From positions 1,632,972 through 1,696,971 of the forward strand of contig CABFPE010000005.1 of the NCBI GenBank assembly GCA_900660155.1: a stretch of 64,000 bases of DNA. Reading direction: 5' to 3'. Shown here in pieces: positions 57,101 through 64,000 of this stretch. The notes under the pieces were generated by a model. It saw only the letters and a list, made by a program, of their open reading frames with translations. It had not been told where the DNA came from and did not search any database. This stretch comes from Hofstenia miamia. Its lineage: Eukaryota > Xenacoelomorpha > Acoela > Hofsteniidae. Both the position numbers and the translations under genes were made by a program. Each line of letters begins with the position of its first letter. Position 1 is the stretch's first letter.

Positions 57101-58716
57101 ATAATTTTTACAAAATGATACAGTTTTAGTGGAAGAATATACCTGTGGCAAAGCAACTGTAAAGGAGATTGAAATGATAGTCATAAGCATTTGCACATGC
57201 AGATTGGGACTTATGACGTGCAAAGGTGTCAATACAGCCACATAGCGATCTATCCCAATGGCTACTAGAGAGAGAACAGTATCTAAAATATGCATCTCAC
57301 AAATGAGACATTATATTCTTAGTGCATTAATACAATAACTATTTTGACTACATCCAGTTTTTTAACAGAAAAATTTCGAGCGAATAAATTTCCAATATAA
57401 CATCACAACATTGTCAATGTTCAACTCAATTCCATAAGCCGTACCGTGATTTGCCAAGTGATTCCAATTGGTCTAAGCTAAGCAATTTCTAGGCTAAAAT
57501 GACATAATTGCACCATTTTTTCTATACCTTGTTTCAGACAAGTATTGCTTTTAGAAAAACTGGGTGGCTGGGAACCCGCACAAACACTGATTTTGAAAAT
57601 AGAGCATTTAATAGGACAAAGGCTATTCGAATTAATGATTCCTTCTAAATTGCGTTTAGCAACATACATCCAAAATTAAAAAATATACAATTTTAAAAAT
57701 CTTTTTGGAAACATCGAAATAGAAATGTCAGTTTAGATAAGAGGTGTTGTGCCTTGTTTTGACAATAAATCATTTCGAAATAAGGGGAGGAAACTTGTCA
57801 ACGGTGATGATACTAATGCCAATATTGTTAAGACACTCCGAATATAAGAATCTTGCAAATGAATCCCATTAAAAAAATAAATGGAATAAGATTAGAAGCA
57901 CACTACGTAATAATGTCTACTTGCTAAATTTGCACGATGACTATTCTGTACAGCTTAACCTCTTGTGGCATTACCGTAATTTTGACGGATTTATTAATCA
58001 ATATATACATATATATATATGTGTATGTCAACTCCGTTTCTAAAATATGAACAACTTGAACTTTAAATTTCAAATTAAAACTTTATATTTATAACAAAAT
58101 ACAAATCCATTTCTAATGTATGGATACAATATGTATGGATGCCACAAATTCTTTTATAATTTTTTAATTTGCTCCAAGCAAATGCAATTTGTAATACCAA
58201 TAAAATCAATTTAAGTTTTAAAGAATGTATCCTGAAATGGGGAAGAAAATTATATAAATAAATTCGATTGCGATTTAATAAATTAGAATAATTGAATTCT
58301 ACTAAACAAAAATGCATTAAAGATATACTCACAAATTTGAAGCAAAATAGTAAATTAAGTCATAATTTAAGAAATCATGAGATTTCTAAAATTTCATTAA
58401 GATGTTTTCTTACGCTAATCTTTTTATGAAACTATGCAATAAATCTGACGGCTTAAATTGGTTCACTTCAATTCAAGAGCGCTATTTTAAACCATGATCC
58501 ATTTTCTGGAGAAAAAAAAATATATATATATATATTTATAAATATATATATATTTATATATATATTTTAAAATATTTTCAATTCTAGCAAATATGAGAAG
58601 GATTGTACATTATTGGTATTCATATAAACATTTTTGCATTCTTAATTCTACCCAGGGCTCCAAAAACAAAAATTAGCAATATTGCAAAACACAGATGCCT
58701 GTCAGGTTGCATGACT
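39129..58716 (-). CDS. Rhodopsin-class (class A) GPCR, neuropeptide-receptor type, partial
   Basis: Seven-helix receptor coupling an extracellular ligand to G proteins. Exons placed on the minus strand: 58716-58652 (TM1), 57282-57143 (TM3-TM4), 55921-55718 (ECL2, TM5, ICL3) and 39416-39129 (TM6-TM7). The last three join in phase 0. Motifs: IGIDRYVAVLTPLH (DRY), YCVETW (the extracellular-loop Cys that pairs with TM3), ICWLPLQF (CWLP of TM6), HSCVNPVVYSFLNQAFR (NPxxY of TM7 and helix 8). The charged third loop APGETVRSQDRERNR followed by IIKMLLVVVV recalls tachykinin, NPY and QRFP receptors. The TM2 and TM3-start exons and the N-terminus were not found. The subfamily is not determined. Confidence 0.8.
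39443..39579. repeat. Paired (TA)n tracts with an N between
   Basis: TA tracts at 39443-39475 and 39548-39579 bracket a 71-bp non-repeat island that ends at an N (39547). Probably an uncertain assembly across a microsatellite. Confidence 0.75.
39580..40689. other. GPCR intron with CGGGT/ACCCG words
   Basis: Pieces near 39945-40000 and 40490-40535 (GAACCCGACCCGAAC) resemble the dispersed repeat at 3090 and 7950. No complete element and no gene recognised. Confidence 0.35.
40721..41590 (+). CDS. LINE ORF1 protein
   Basis: 289 codons. The start may rather be Met at 40760 (MSNSNDQPSQ). N-terminal finger: CKTCGNGF, FSCICCNISLHL, KKCTGF and FCSDC give a PHD-like spacing of Cys and His pairs. A coiled coil follows (LSDQVSRLESITNDIAKQIV). 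The C-terminal half starts RLVISGIPEP and has VFRIGKSSSGRVRP and VFVKGELSARDRATEKILL, resembling the RNA-binding ORF1 domains of CR1/L2 elements. It would bind the element RNA and chaperone target priming. It ends at TGA 41588-41590, after which the same frame stays open into ORF2. Confidence 0.8.
   Translation: MTYGLKIFTSQKMSNSNDQPSQCKTCGNGFESNVHRFSCICCNISLHLTKKCTGFSQGCVDAITQYHQHFITFCSDCVDTGKKKIWTKTTTLSDQVSRLESITNDIAKQIVELDEKQGKLMANFQKSMEQMKPSSCCSTKAKPSTEVSNIHMSRLVISGIPEPTENRFENDKNEVLKIFNFLEESTNGIRDVFRIGKSSSGRVRPIVVDVGSVWARRCIVSKAFRLKNFDDCKVFVKGELSARDRATEKILLQQRYKLMKEHNVDKSRLKIKNLKLFLDEEEYKEQQSN
41591..44284 (+). CDS. LINE ORF2: endonuclease and reverse transcriptase
   Basis: Open in the ORF1 frame from the codon after TGA; the first ATG is only at 41684. 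The endonuclease begins before that ATG: PNLFLSNVQSLRFKLDEL holds the catalytic Asn of APE-type nucleases, followed by LLVETHL (Glu) and VGGDFND (Asp). The final Ser-Asp-His triad reads GGCRHTSVL, so the Asp is replaced. RT: GSDLRPISLTPSISKLIED, FFDLRKAFDFVSHPLLVKKL (motif A), AGVPQGTKLGPWLF (motif B), MKYVDDTTAW (motif C), LLGVTFQKNLKWTSHV and EYCAPLWHY. The last residues before 44284 come from the duplicated, N-joined sequence; the natural end is probably PSQIQKEYPFAYYT with a stop at 44608-44610. Confidence 0.85.
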   Translation, partial: LSKSTPNLFLSNVQSLRFKLDELSALLIDCGMPEFVLLVETHLTYNIPDSCMTVHGYTIERLDRTIDANSNFGGGVALQIRNGIPYRRYLPQLPDNMAPNFEALWLKVTPTWTPRGISGYIVGVLYHPYWNLPEHRRMKAYLRAVLHEVEAELPNFATIVGGDFNDLNTSFLEREFQLKQLVGFITHGNKTIDKVFVSHPNLFKNAVPLPGLGGCRHTSVLVEGSGVRTDRLKQIVFKRDISTKNTNHFGRVISSVIWENFFLALPFTEMWDKFASLIDQTITDCFPVKKHRVFIRDRPWITPQIKRLIKQRQLALTRGNLPLFKKLRNRVNRVMKKNRLHFYKNRINDLKMTNPRSWWKSIKNLCGLSKSEKGLNFNTELSRLSDCNLANKINYDFTQPVNNYPPLTEANYLPDDNSEPLATDEFSVYKMLEKVCPRKSSGPDYKMRVIPCWLLKKFSYELALPISLLINASLRESCAIPFRVAEVVPIAKTSPVSIPGSDLRPISLTPSISKLIEDIIIEKELKGKVLNVLDPSQYGVIPGGSTINALISVYHNWLNQLESNERFLRAFFFDLRKAFDFVSHPLLVKKLIEIGVRSRTINWIISFLSNRKQRVRLTNGQLSDWLMVLAGVPQGTKLGPWLFILFVNSLLREWESRMKYVDDTTAWQYVSKNKPFEDVDLVRHVAQWCSSNYAELNPTKSKELTICFLKNFQLPPEVQWDESVAIQRVSSAKLLGVTFQKNLKWTSHVNEITNKASKRLFLLKLLRRSGVSQNHLLSVYVSLIRSLLEYCAPLWHYGLTQNQSDRLERIQKRAFRIMVPNATYSEAGVQLNCSTLYTRRQSLCDRLWKKLQNLNHPLHNLIPAERESLYPLRAHRNRQISVRTFRFTKSFILITTG
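44270..44560 (+). repeat. N-joined partial duplications of the LINE
   Basis: 44270-44450 copies 43251-43431 (about two differences) and 44452-44560 copies 44153-44261 (about two differences), joined by an N at 44451. This is most simply explained by reads from a second LINE copy spliced in by the assembler. Confidence 0.75.
44691..46434. other. GPCR intron without recognised features
   Basis: AT-rich. A short (AC)n run lies at 46031-46050. No gene recognised. Confidence 0.45.
46435..46677. repeat. Gap bracketed by a 63-bp duplication and (TA)n
   Basis: 46470-46532 and 46615-46677 are the same sequence. Each copy follows a (TA)n tract, with 65 N (46533-46597) between. Probably one locus represented twice across a gap. 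Confidence 0.8.
46734..47316 (+). mobile_element. Short mariner-like element with intact ends (583 bp)
   Basis: The left end CAAGGTAGCTCATAAAGAA and the right end, inverted CAAGGTGGCTCATAAAGAA, form inverted repeats of about 30 bp with few mismatches, each bounded by TA. The interior keeps only the C-terminal third of a transposase: ASRSPDLNPMEYYLWSILK (third catalytic residue as Glu), then TSLENLEENIIQEVQEIS. The first and second catalytic Asp regions are missing, so it is a deletion derivative. It lies in the 16-kb GPCR intron beside a (TA)n tract. Confidence 0.88.
47317..47373. repeat. (TA)n microsatellite
   Basis: About 57 bp of TA directly at the right end of the short mariner, whose target site is TA. 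Confidence 0.95.
47871..48626. mobile_element. hAT-type MITE (756 bp)
   Basis: The ends are TAGGGTTCTGCGGGACC and inverted TGGGTTTCTGTGGAACC. The 8-bp flanks AGGCATAC (47863-47870) and AAGCATAC (48627-48634) agree at 7 of 8. Subterminal regions carry repeated GGTCC/GGGAC words (AGTCCCA, GGTCCCAGTCC). No transposase. It lies in the GPCR intron. Confidence 0.8.
49496..50636. mobile_element. hAT-type MITE (1141 bp)
   Basis: It starts CAGTGGCGTAGCCAATGG and ends with the inverted complement of CAGTGGC. The flanks AGTTTAGG (49488-49495) and GCTTTAGG (50637-50644) match at 6 of 8. The inverted repeat is short (7 bp), so the call rests mostly on the duplication and the characteristic CAGTGGCGTAGCC end. 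Confidence 0.55.
50645..54048. other. GPCR intron without recognised features
   Basis: AT-rich. It contains a (TTAA)n run at 51762-51798, (TA)n at 52120-52153 and an N at 52468. No gene recognised. Confidence 0.45.
54049..54676. mobile_element. hAT-type MITE (628 bp)
   Basis: The ends CAGGGGTAAGGC and inverted CAGTGGCATGGC match at 9 of 12, and a TTGGGG word follows in both. The flanks TTTTTAAT and TTTTTTGG match only 5 of 8. Internal (TA)n tracts at 54096-54133 and 54477-54498. No coding. Confidence 0.5.
54685..55717. other. GPCR intron without recognised features
   Basis: AT-rich sequence up to the donor of the TM5 exon. Nothing recognised. Confidence 0.45.
55718..55921 (-). CDS. GPCR exon: extracellular loop 2, TM5 and loop 3
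   Basis: 204 nt, phase 0 at both ends, acceptor CTTTTTTAG, donor GTGATT. It reads IFVSRVQGAYCVETWQES, then a 25-residue Phe-rich helix (KLLYTVFIFMIFFFSFCSLC), WVIWFHEAPGETVRSQDRER. The Cys in YCVETW is the conserved loop-2 disulphide residue. Confidence 0.82.
55922..57142. other. GPCR intron
   Basis: AT-rich. No feature recognised. It separates the TM3-TM4 exon from the TM5 exon. Confidence 0.5.
57143..57282 (-). CDS. GPCR exon: TM3 end, DRY motif, TM4
   Basis: 140 nt, acceptor CATATTTTAG, donor GTATAT. After two bases completing a codon it reads TVLSLVAIGIDRYVAVLTPL, then HVISPNLHVQMLMTIISISF, TVALPQ. The DRY triplet and the loop-2 Pro are class A hallmarks. Confidence 0.85.
57283..58651. 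other. Region expected to hold the TM2 exon
   Basis: I searched the minus strand for NLAxxD-type TM2 sequence and for the disulphide Cys of TM3 and found neither. (TA)-rich runs lie at 58005-58021 and 58528-58565. Confidence 0.4.
58652..58716 (-). CDS. Candidate GPCR exon: TM1
   Basis: Acceptor TTGATTTCAG, donor GTAGAA. One frame reads VMQPDRHLCFAILLIFVFGA then LG at the donor, exactly where the conserved GN of TM1 would be split by an intron. It lies in the right order and strand upstream of the TM3 exon. Entry phase could not be tested. Confidence 0.5.
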
Positions 58717-58719
58717 CTG

Positions 58720-61089
58720 AAATCAATAAATATTAGCAATATAATATATAACGTTAGAATCAACAAAAAAGTGAAGTAATCAAGAAGTAATAAATCTATT
58801 TTGAACTAAGATCTGTTAATATAAACATTAAAAATAATTTAGGTCTTTTAGTGAAAACTAATTAATTTGTATGGTATACTATGCAGTAGAATGTATACAT
58901 ATTTACCAGTAAACTGATTCAAAAATAATTTTTAGAGCAGGGTGTAGACCTTAGTCAATGGAAATAATACACTAAGAGCATAATTGTGTCCTACAATTTC
59001 TGTATGCCATTTTTTATTGCACCATATTAATGATTTTTATATTTTAAAGAAGCTCGAGTACCCTCGCCCCCTTATGTATCCACTCCTGAAATTGACATAT
59101 ATGCATATGCACAAGCATATATATATATATATATATATATAAATGTATACATGTAGTTGTTACAAAATTGTCATAATGAGCTGTTCACTTCCTCATTACT
59201 AAATATTGTGTCTATAATGCATTTCACAGGCATCTAATCAGAGTATCAGAATATTGACGCCATTTTAGTAGAATTAGCATTTTCGACGTGTGTTTGTTAA
59301 TTTATGCTAAAATTATCAGCTCTTATGGTTTCTTAAAAGTTGTTTTTGCAATCACTTCCTCTGTACTAATCATTATCAAATGTTTGAATGTATAATTTCA
59401 AAGTGCAGTGTAGCTTTGTGCATCTCAATTTGTAATACAAGGATAACTTTGTTTTCTTGGAAAACTTAACTTAATTAGAACTAAATAGTCATATTGGTTT
59501 TAAAAGGAACATGTATGTCTTGCTCAAATGATATCATTAAAACAATGGCTTGCACATGCGATTTATAGGCACATTTATATAAATTCACCTTGGATCCTTT
59601 GTAAAATATAGAATTATAAATCATTATCAAAAATACAAAATCAAACAACATTGAAAATACTAATCAAGTGAAATTTTGTAATTTAATTATATCTCAACAA
59701 GCAGCTCAACATGAAATATGGCTTAAGCAATTCATTAAGTTAAAAAATCAAACGAAATATTCTTCATGTGTTCTAATTCAAAGATAGTTTGTACTAGTGA
59801 AATTTTTTTAATAAACACAATCTTTGTACAGGGTGGTCCACAATCCCATACCCCATAAAGAATGAAATGCATTTTTTCTTTCTCTGTGTTTAAATTTACT
59901 TTTACATTTTCATGTTTCCCTCCCTATGTTTTGGCATGACGAATAGTGGTTCTTACACAGAATGCTTGCGGCCATTTGGTATCATGAAAGTGACCGCCTT
60001 TTAGAGACTAATGCAGGCCGTTAGTATTGATATACAATAGAATTTTGTTGTTTTGAAAAACAAAATAAGCCTATTTATAACCGCCGAAAAATTTTATTTC
60101 AATTTCAAGATATAAGTAAATGATGTCTATTTATGTTTAGTATGCCAAAAGTTAAGTAAGGCATTAAGTTTTGCAAGTTATATAAAATGTAGAAATTACT
60201 CAGGGATTTAACTGAAATTATATATTTGCGCATGGGACCTTATGTGCGATAATTTGCTAGTGGTGATATAAATTACTAACAATGTATCTTTTGCTAAATT
60301 TTCAAATTCCAATTATTTGCAAATTTCGCTAAAATCTAAAACGCACAGCATTTGTTGATGTAACAAAGTTAAATTTCTTCAAAGTTGCTTAAGTTTCTCT
60401 TCAAATATAGCTAGTTTAATATAGAATTGTGTTTTTGCGATAGCATTTCTTTTATATGTTAGTTTTCAAAAATAATTAAGCTTTAGAAAGTTTGTAATAA
60501 AACAACAAAGCAGAAAATAATTATATCAATTACACTTCTTTTGTACAAATTTATTTATTATTTATAATGATAAATCTTCTCATTTATAAATTCAATTTTT
60601 TGATTAATTTTCTTTTCATTAAATTATTTAGTACATTTTTGTACTAACTTTCACACCTGAACCCTATGTTTATACATAGTTTTACAAAATTTCAATTTTA
60701 AGGTGTAAATCGTGGGTTGTTGTTTTTATTCAAGTAAAAGGCGGGTGATAAAACTAGATTATAGATTTAGAGATCTTACGTCCAATGGCGTTGACGTCTC
60801 ATGCTTATGGCGACATTGTTCTCATTCAATCATTGCAGCGAATTGCATTAACAACCATTTTTTCATTTCTCTTAGCAATAAAGTCTCAATTAATGCAAAT
60901 GGCCTTAATTTTTTTATGGTTAATGACTTTGATGACGTAAATTTTGATTTAATTCACTTAATTATCCTGAGTTGCCACATTTAATGGAAGAAATAGCAGT
61001 TAAGCAGGAGCTATATTTAATATTTGAGGGTTAATAAGCGATATGGAAATTATATTTAGTGTGATCACTGAATTATTTAGTATTACATG
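58720..61089. other. Stretch without recognised features
   Basis: AT-rich, with (TA)n at 59119-59141. The 90-codon frame at 60712-60984 has no known motif. The upstream (5') part of the GPCR may lie here but was not recognised. Confidence 0.4.
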
Positions 61090-61093
61090 TTAA

Positions 61094-62226
61094 CCCTAAC
61101 GCACGGAGGGGGCCGATTCCACCCCCATGTTGGTTTTTGTCGATAACTTTGCTTGAAATGAATTTTTTAGTTGATTTCTTCTGACTATTGCTAAAAACTT
61201 TTTGGAAACAAGAAATAATTTTTTTTTGATTGAGGTCTGTCAAAGGGGATCTGAAAAATCCATTTCAGCAAAAAATTCAAAAGTTTTTGTGCAACATGTA
61301 TTTAAAATAGTTAATATTTTGATACATATCGATATATTATAGAATTGAATTGATTGAGTTATCATTGTTGAGGGCCAGGGTTGTCAAAAAAATGCTAGAT
61401 GCTAGAGTGAAAAATTTTTTTGCGGCGGCGTGCCCCCTATATACTTTAATACTACGATCAGTTTTTATTGATTTTTCGTTTTTGGACTCACCGTAGCAAT
61501 AAAATATTGCCAACAAAGGCTTTAGAAGGTCTTTGGTGAAAATTAGTGTCGCACTTTCTTTGGCGAAGTGCCAGGGGCTCAACTTAAAATAACTAATGTA
61601 TGAAATTTTCATTTGTTCTATATTTTGAATACAATAATAACTAAATATGATTATATACCATTTAAAGCGTGGCCTAAATTACTAGAGATATTGATGCTGA
61701 ACCCCGGGCTAAAAAATGGCAACAACTTCTTAGTGTGGGGAAAGCGTGGTTACGAGCTGTGAAATTTGTTATTAATTTTTTCAACTTTTTTCAACTGTAA
61801 GATTGAAAGTGAACTTTATATATTGTTGTTACATATTTGATTTTTGAAACATAAATAATCATTATTCGCTGACTTTATTTTTATTTTATTCAGTCACTTT
61901 TAGAAATATGAGTTTATTCAAAAGTCTGATAATAAATAGAAGGAATATGAGCTAAGTAAACTGCGTCGTTCTATTCTTAATGTTAAATGAATTTAAGTTG
62001 TTTTTCATCGTTATTTTTAGAAAATTGGTAATGTCACAACTTCATTTGCATATAAAATCGAAATCAATGAGTATATTTTTTTAATATTGATGTAGTTCAA
62101 TGGTTTATCTTTCACTGCGCCAAGGCACATTATTCTATCTTTAATAGTTTTAAAATAAAATAGGGGAGCTGATTCCCTCCCCCCCTTAGTCCGTTATTGA
62201 CGTTTTATACCTCAGTGCGTTTAGGG
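61094..62226. mobile_element. piggyBac-type MITE (1133 bp)
   Basis: It is bounded by TTAA on both sides (61090-61093 and 62227-62230), the piggyBac target site. The left end CCCTAACGCACGGAGG and the right end inverted CCCTAAACGCACTGAGG differ by one inserted base and one substitution. Both ends also carry a subterminal GC-rich near-palindrome around GATTCC (GGGGGCCGATTCCACCCCC at left, and inverted GGGGGGAGGGAATCAGCTCCCC region at right). No transposase frame with DDD motifs is visible, so it would depend on an enzyme encoded elsewhere. Confidence 0.85.
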
Positions 62227-62230
62227 TTAA

Positions 62231-64000
62231 CTTAACAACTTGAGACCAACCACTAGCATCAAGTAAATGGTTTCTTGTGAATTTACCCCTAATTAAGGAT
62301 GAAAATGAAAGAGGAGACCATTTTCTATCAAGTGGTGATTTCAGATTTCTTTAATTTTTAGTGAATTGTGAGCACTTAAGACTTTTTTATGGAAGCCATT
62401 ACAGACGCGTAAGTTATTAAGGGTTAATAATAGACGTCTATAAATACCCTTAAATACCTTTTTCATTGCCTTTGATGATGTTTTTAAACACGGGATGCAT
62501 ACATTGATAATTCTCTAAGATTATTATTATTATTAATACATAGAAAGTTAGTTTGCGGCACAGGATGCTCAAAGATTATATAATATCGTGAAATTTAAAG
62601 AAAATATTATCTTAGGAGTTGAGTGCACAAAGTTACCTATTACACAAAGTAATCATCATCGGATATCCGTTGCGTAGATTAATACATTTTCCTTCAATTT
62701 CCTAAATGAATGGACTGTTGGTCAAGACTAGACGAATTGCTTTTCCACTGTAATGATTGGAATCACTTTGATGTCCACTTTACTGACATGCGGTTAATTC
62801 GACGTTTCTATCGTTATTGATTACGGATGTTCTAGAAACTTGAAAAGAAGATAGGCAAAAGATACAATAGTTCAAATCAAAGAAATGGATTACCACTTTT
62901 TTGCCAGAATTCTCTCACATTTCTCATGCTTGATTAATTGCTTTCTGAAATTAGGCAATTGTCTATGTAATCAATAATAGGTTCAATGATTAATCAAACT
63001 AAAATACATGCATAATATTAAAATGAAGTTTGAAAACCCAATTAGTCGATAATCACCTTAACGTAGGAAGCTTAAAATATTTCTCATAACTAGTCAATAA
63101 CAACAAACACGAAGTAACATTTTAAATAAGTTAATATATAGTAAAGATATTTAAATTTGAAAGTTCACAAGTTAGATGAATGTCTCTGACTTTGTGCACG
63201 GCATGCCATCTCAATGGATTTGGGAGGTCTGTCTGCATATAAAGAAACAGTGAAAGCCGTTGTTGGTCCCACTCGCTTCAAGCCCTATATTTACCATTAC
63301 ATTAGGTATGGAGAGAATTAAAAAAAGAAAAGTAGTTTATTGTCACAGCAGCAAACATTAGTACGCATTTTCAACATCGTATTCGAGAACGTTCATTAAT
63401 AGATGGTCCATGCCCGAAGAGTTACAGATTTCTCAATGGGCTTGGCGAATATTTTTGTAAATGGAGAAAACGATTTGTTCTTTTAAAAGGACACCAGGCT
63501 GCTTAAAACTAAAAGGGTCAAAGAAATATTAGTACTAGAAGAGCCAAAGTGGGTCAATTGATACACCCTACTACTTTAAGATGTAAGCTCAAAAAATTAC
63601 AAACAAAAACTAAAAAGTCAATATAATACAACATGGTGTCTTTTTTCAAAAGCAAATTACTGGTTGCGTTTCATATCCAATCATTCAAAAATAAACTTGG
63701 AACAAAAGTCTAAATTCTAAGTCGATAATTACTAAGTATAATTAGGGTATATGCTAAAAACAAATCATGAGTAATATTTGGATTTCGTTTTCTGAAAAAG
63801 TAGTAGGTAAACGAATTTTAGGTGTAAATTTAGAATTCAAATGAAGAAGTTACAGAGACAAACAAGAAATTGATAATTTTATCAGGCCCAATTTTCCCAG
63901 GGATTTTTATGAAGTGAGTCAATTTATTAAATATAGAAGAGTAATTGAATTGGTGTTCTCTCCATGTCATACTGAAATAAAAAATATAACTCTGATTTAA
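62231..64000. other. Window end; one exon-like frame
   Basis: Mostly AT-rich and featureless. A frame from ATG at 63214 reads MDLGGLSAYKETVKAVVGPT, then RFKPYIYHYI, up to a donor-like GTATGG at about 63306. It has coding-like composition but no recognised family. Confidence 0.2.

Noticed and set aside
58320-58400. Candidate TM2 exon of the GPCR before a GTGAGT donor
   Set aside because: The phase needed from the TM1 exon gives a stop, and the sequence lacks the TM2 Asp motif.
58939-59086. Possible small MITE with CAGG ends
   Set aside because: The ends match poorly and the 8-bp flanks do not agree.
60712-60984. 90-codon open frame, plus strand
   Set aside because: No known motif, no splice or promoter support, and composition similar to flanking non-coding DNA.
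61337-61612. Minus-strand frame inside the piggyBac-type MITE
   Set aside because: No DDD transposase motifs and low-complexity composition; the element looks non-autonomous.

Overview
The window is nuclear DNA from an AT-rich (about 70% A+T, judged by eye) invertebrate animal. Evidence for this: spliceosomal introns with GT/AG ends, a kinesin gene cut into short exons by long introns, a rhodopsin-class neuropeptide-type receptor, many (TA)n tracts, and a mixed transposon load (APE-type LINEs, a restriction-like-endonuclease LINE, Penelope-like fragments, a Copia element, mariner, hAT and piggyBac elements). I cannot name the species; an AT-rich cnidarian, flatworm or other soft-bodied invertebrate would fit.

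Host genes. (1) Plus strand, 1447-20952: the C-terminal part of the KIF12 motor, its neck and tail, in ten exons I can place with consistent splice phases; the exons with the P-loop lie upstream of the window. Its introns hold a CR1-like LINE remnant, hAT-type MITEs, two Penelope fragments, two tail-to-tail LINEs and a mariner. (2) Minus strand, 58716-39129: a class A GPCR, recognised from exons for TM1, TM3-TM4, ECL2/TM5 and TM6-TM7; the intron before TM6 is about 16 kb and carries an almost intact CR1-group LINE plus mariner and hAT elements. (3) Two short exon-like segments at 28102-27841 (minus) look like the 3' end of a gene, possibly the receptor tail. (4) A decayed secreted or surface protein gene lies at 6800-7420.

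Transposons by position: LINE remnant 60-925; hAT MITE 1752-2447; Penelope fragments 5150-5420 (minus) and 9550-10470 (plus); hAT MITE 8377-8571; LINE 14985-15577 (plus); LINE 15634-16643 (minus); mariner 16643-17798; decayed and better-kept copies of an R2/R4-type LINE at 25080-25940 and 29216-31144, the second lying inside a (TAA)n array; a Copia fossil 32182-36052; mariner 38484-38945; CR1-group LINE 40690-44690; short mariner 46734-47316; hAT MITEs 47871-48626, 49496-50636 and 54049-54676; piggyBac-type MITE 61094-62226.

The assembly has several joins marked by N (12214, 12946, 31175-31259, 39547, 44451, 46533-46597, 52468). Three of these sit beside duplicated sequence, so local structure there is suspect. 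I found no RNA genes, CRISPR arrays or operons. I did not find a new defence or metabolic system. The most interesting items are a LINE whose two ORFs are in one frame split only by UGA-CUA, a microsatellite-embedded LINE with a 123-bp in-frame self-insertion, and an odd Copia insertion with a repeated 3' end.
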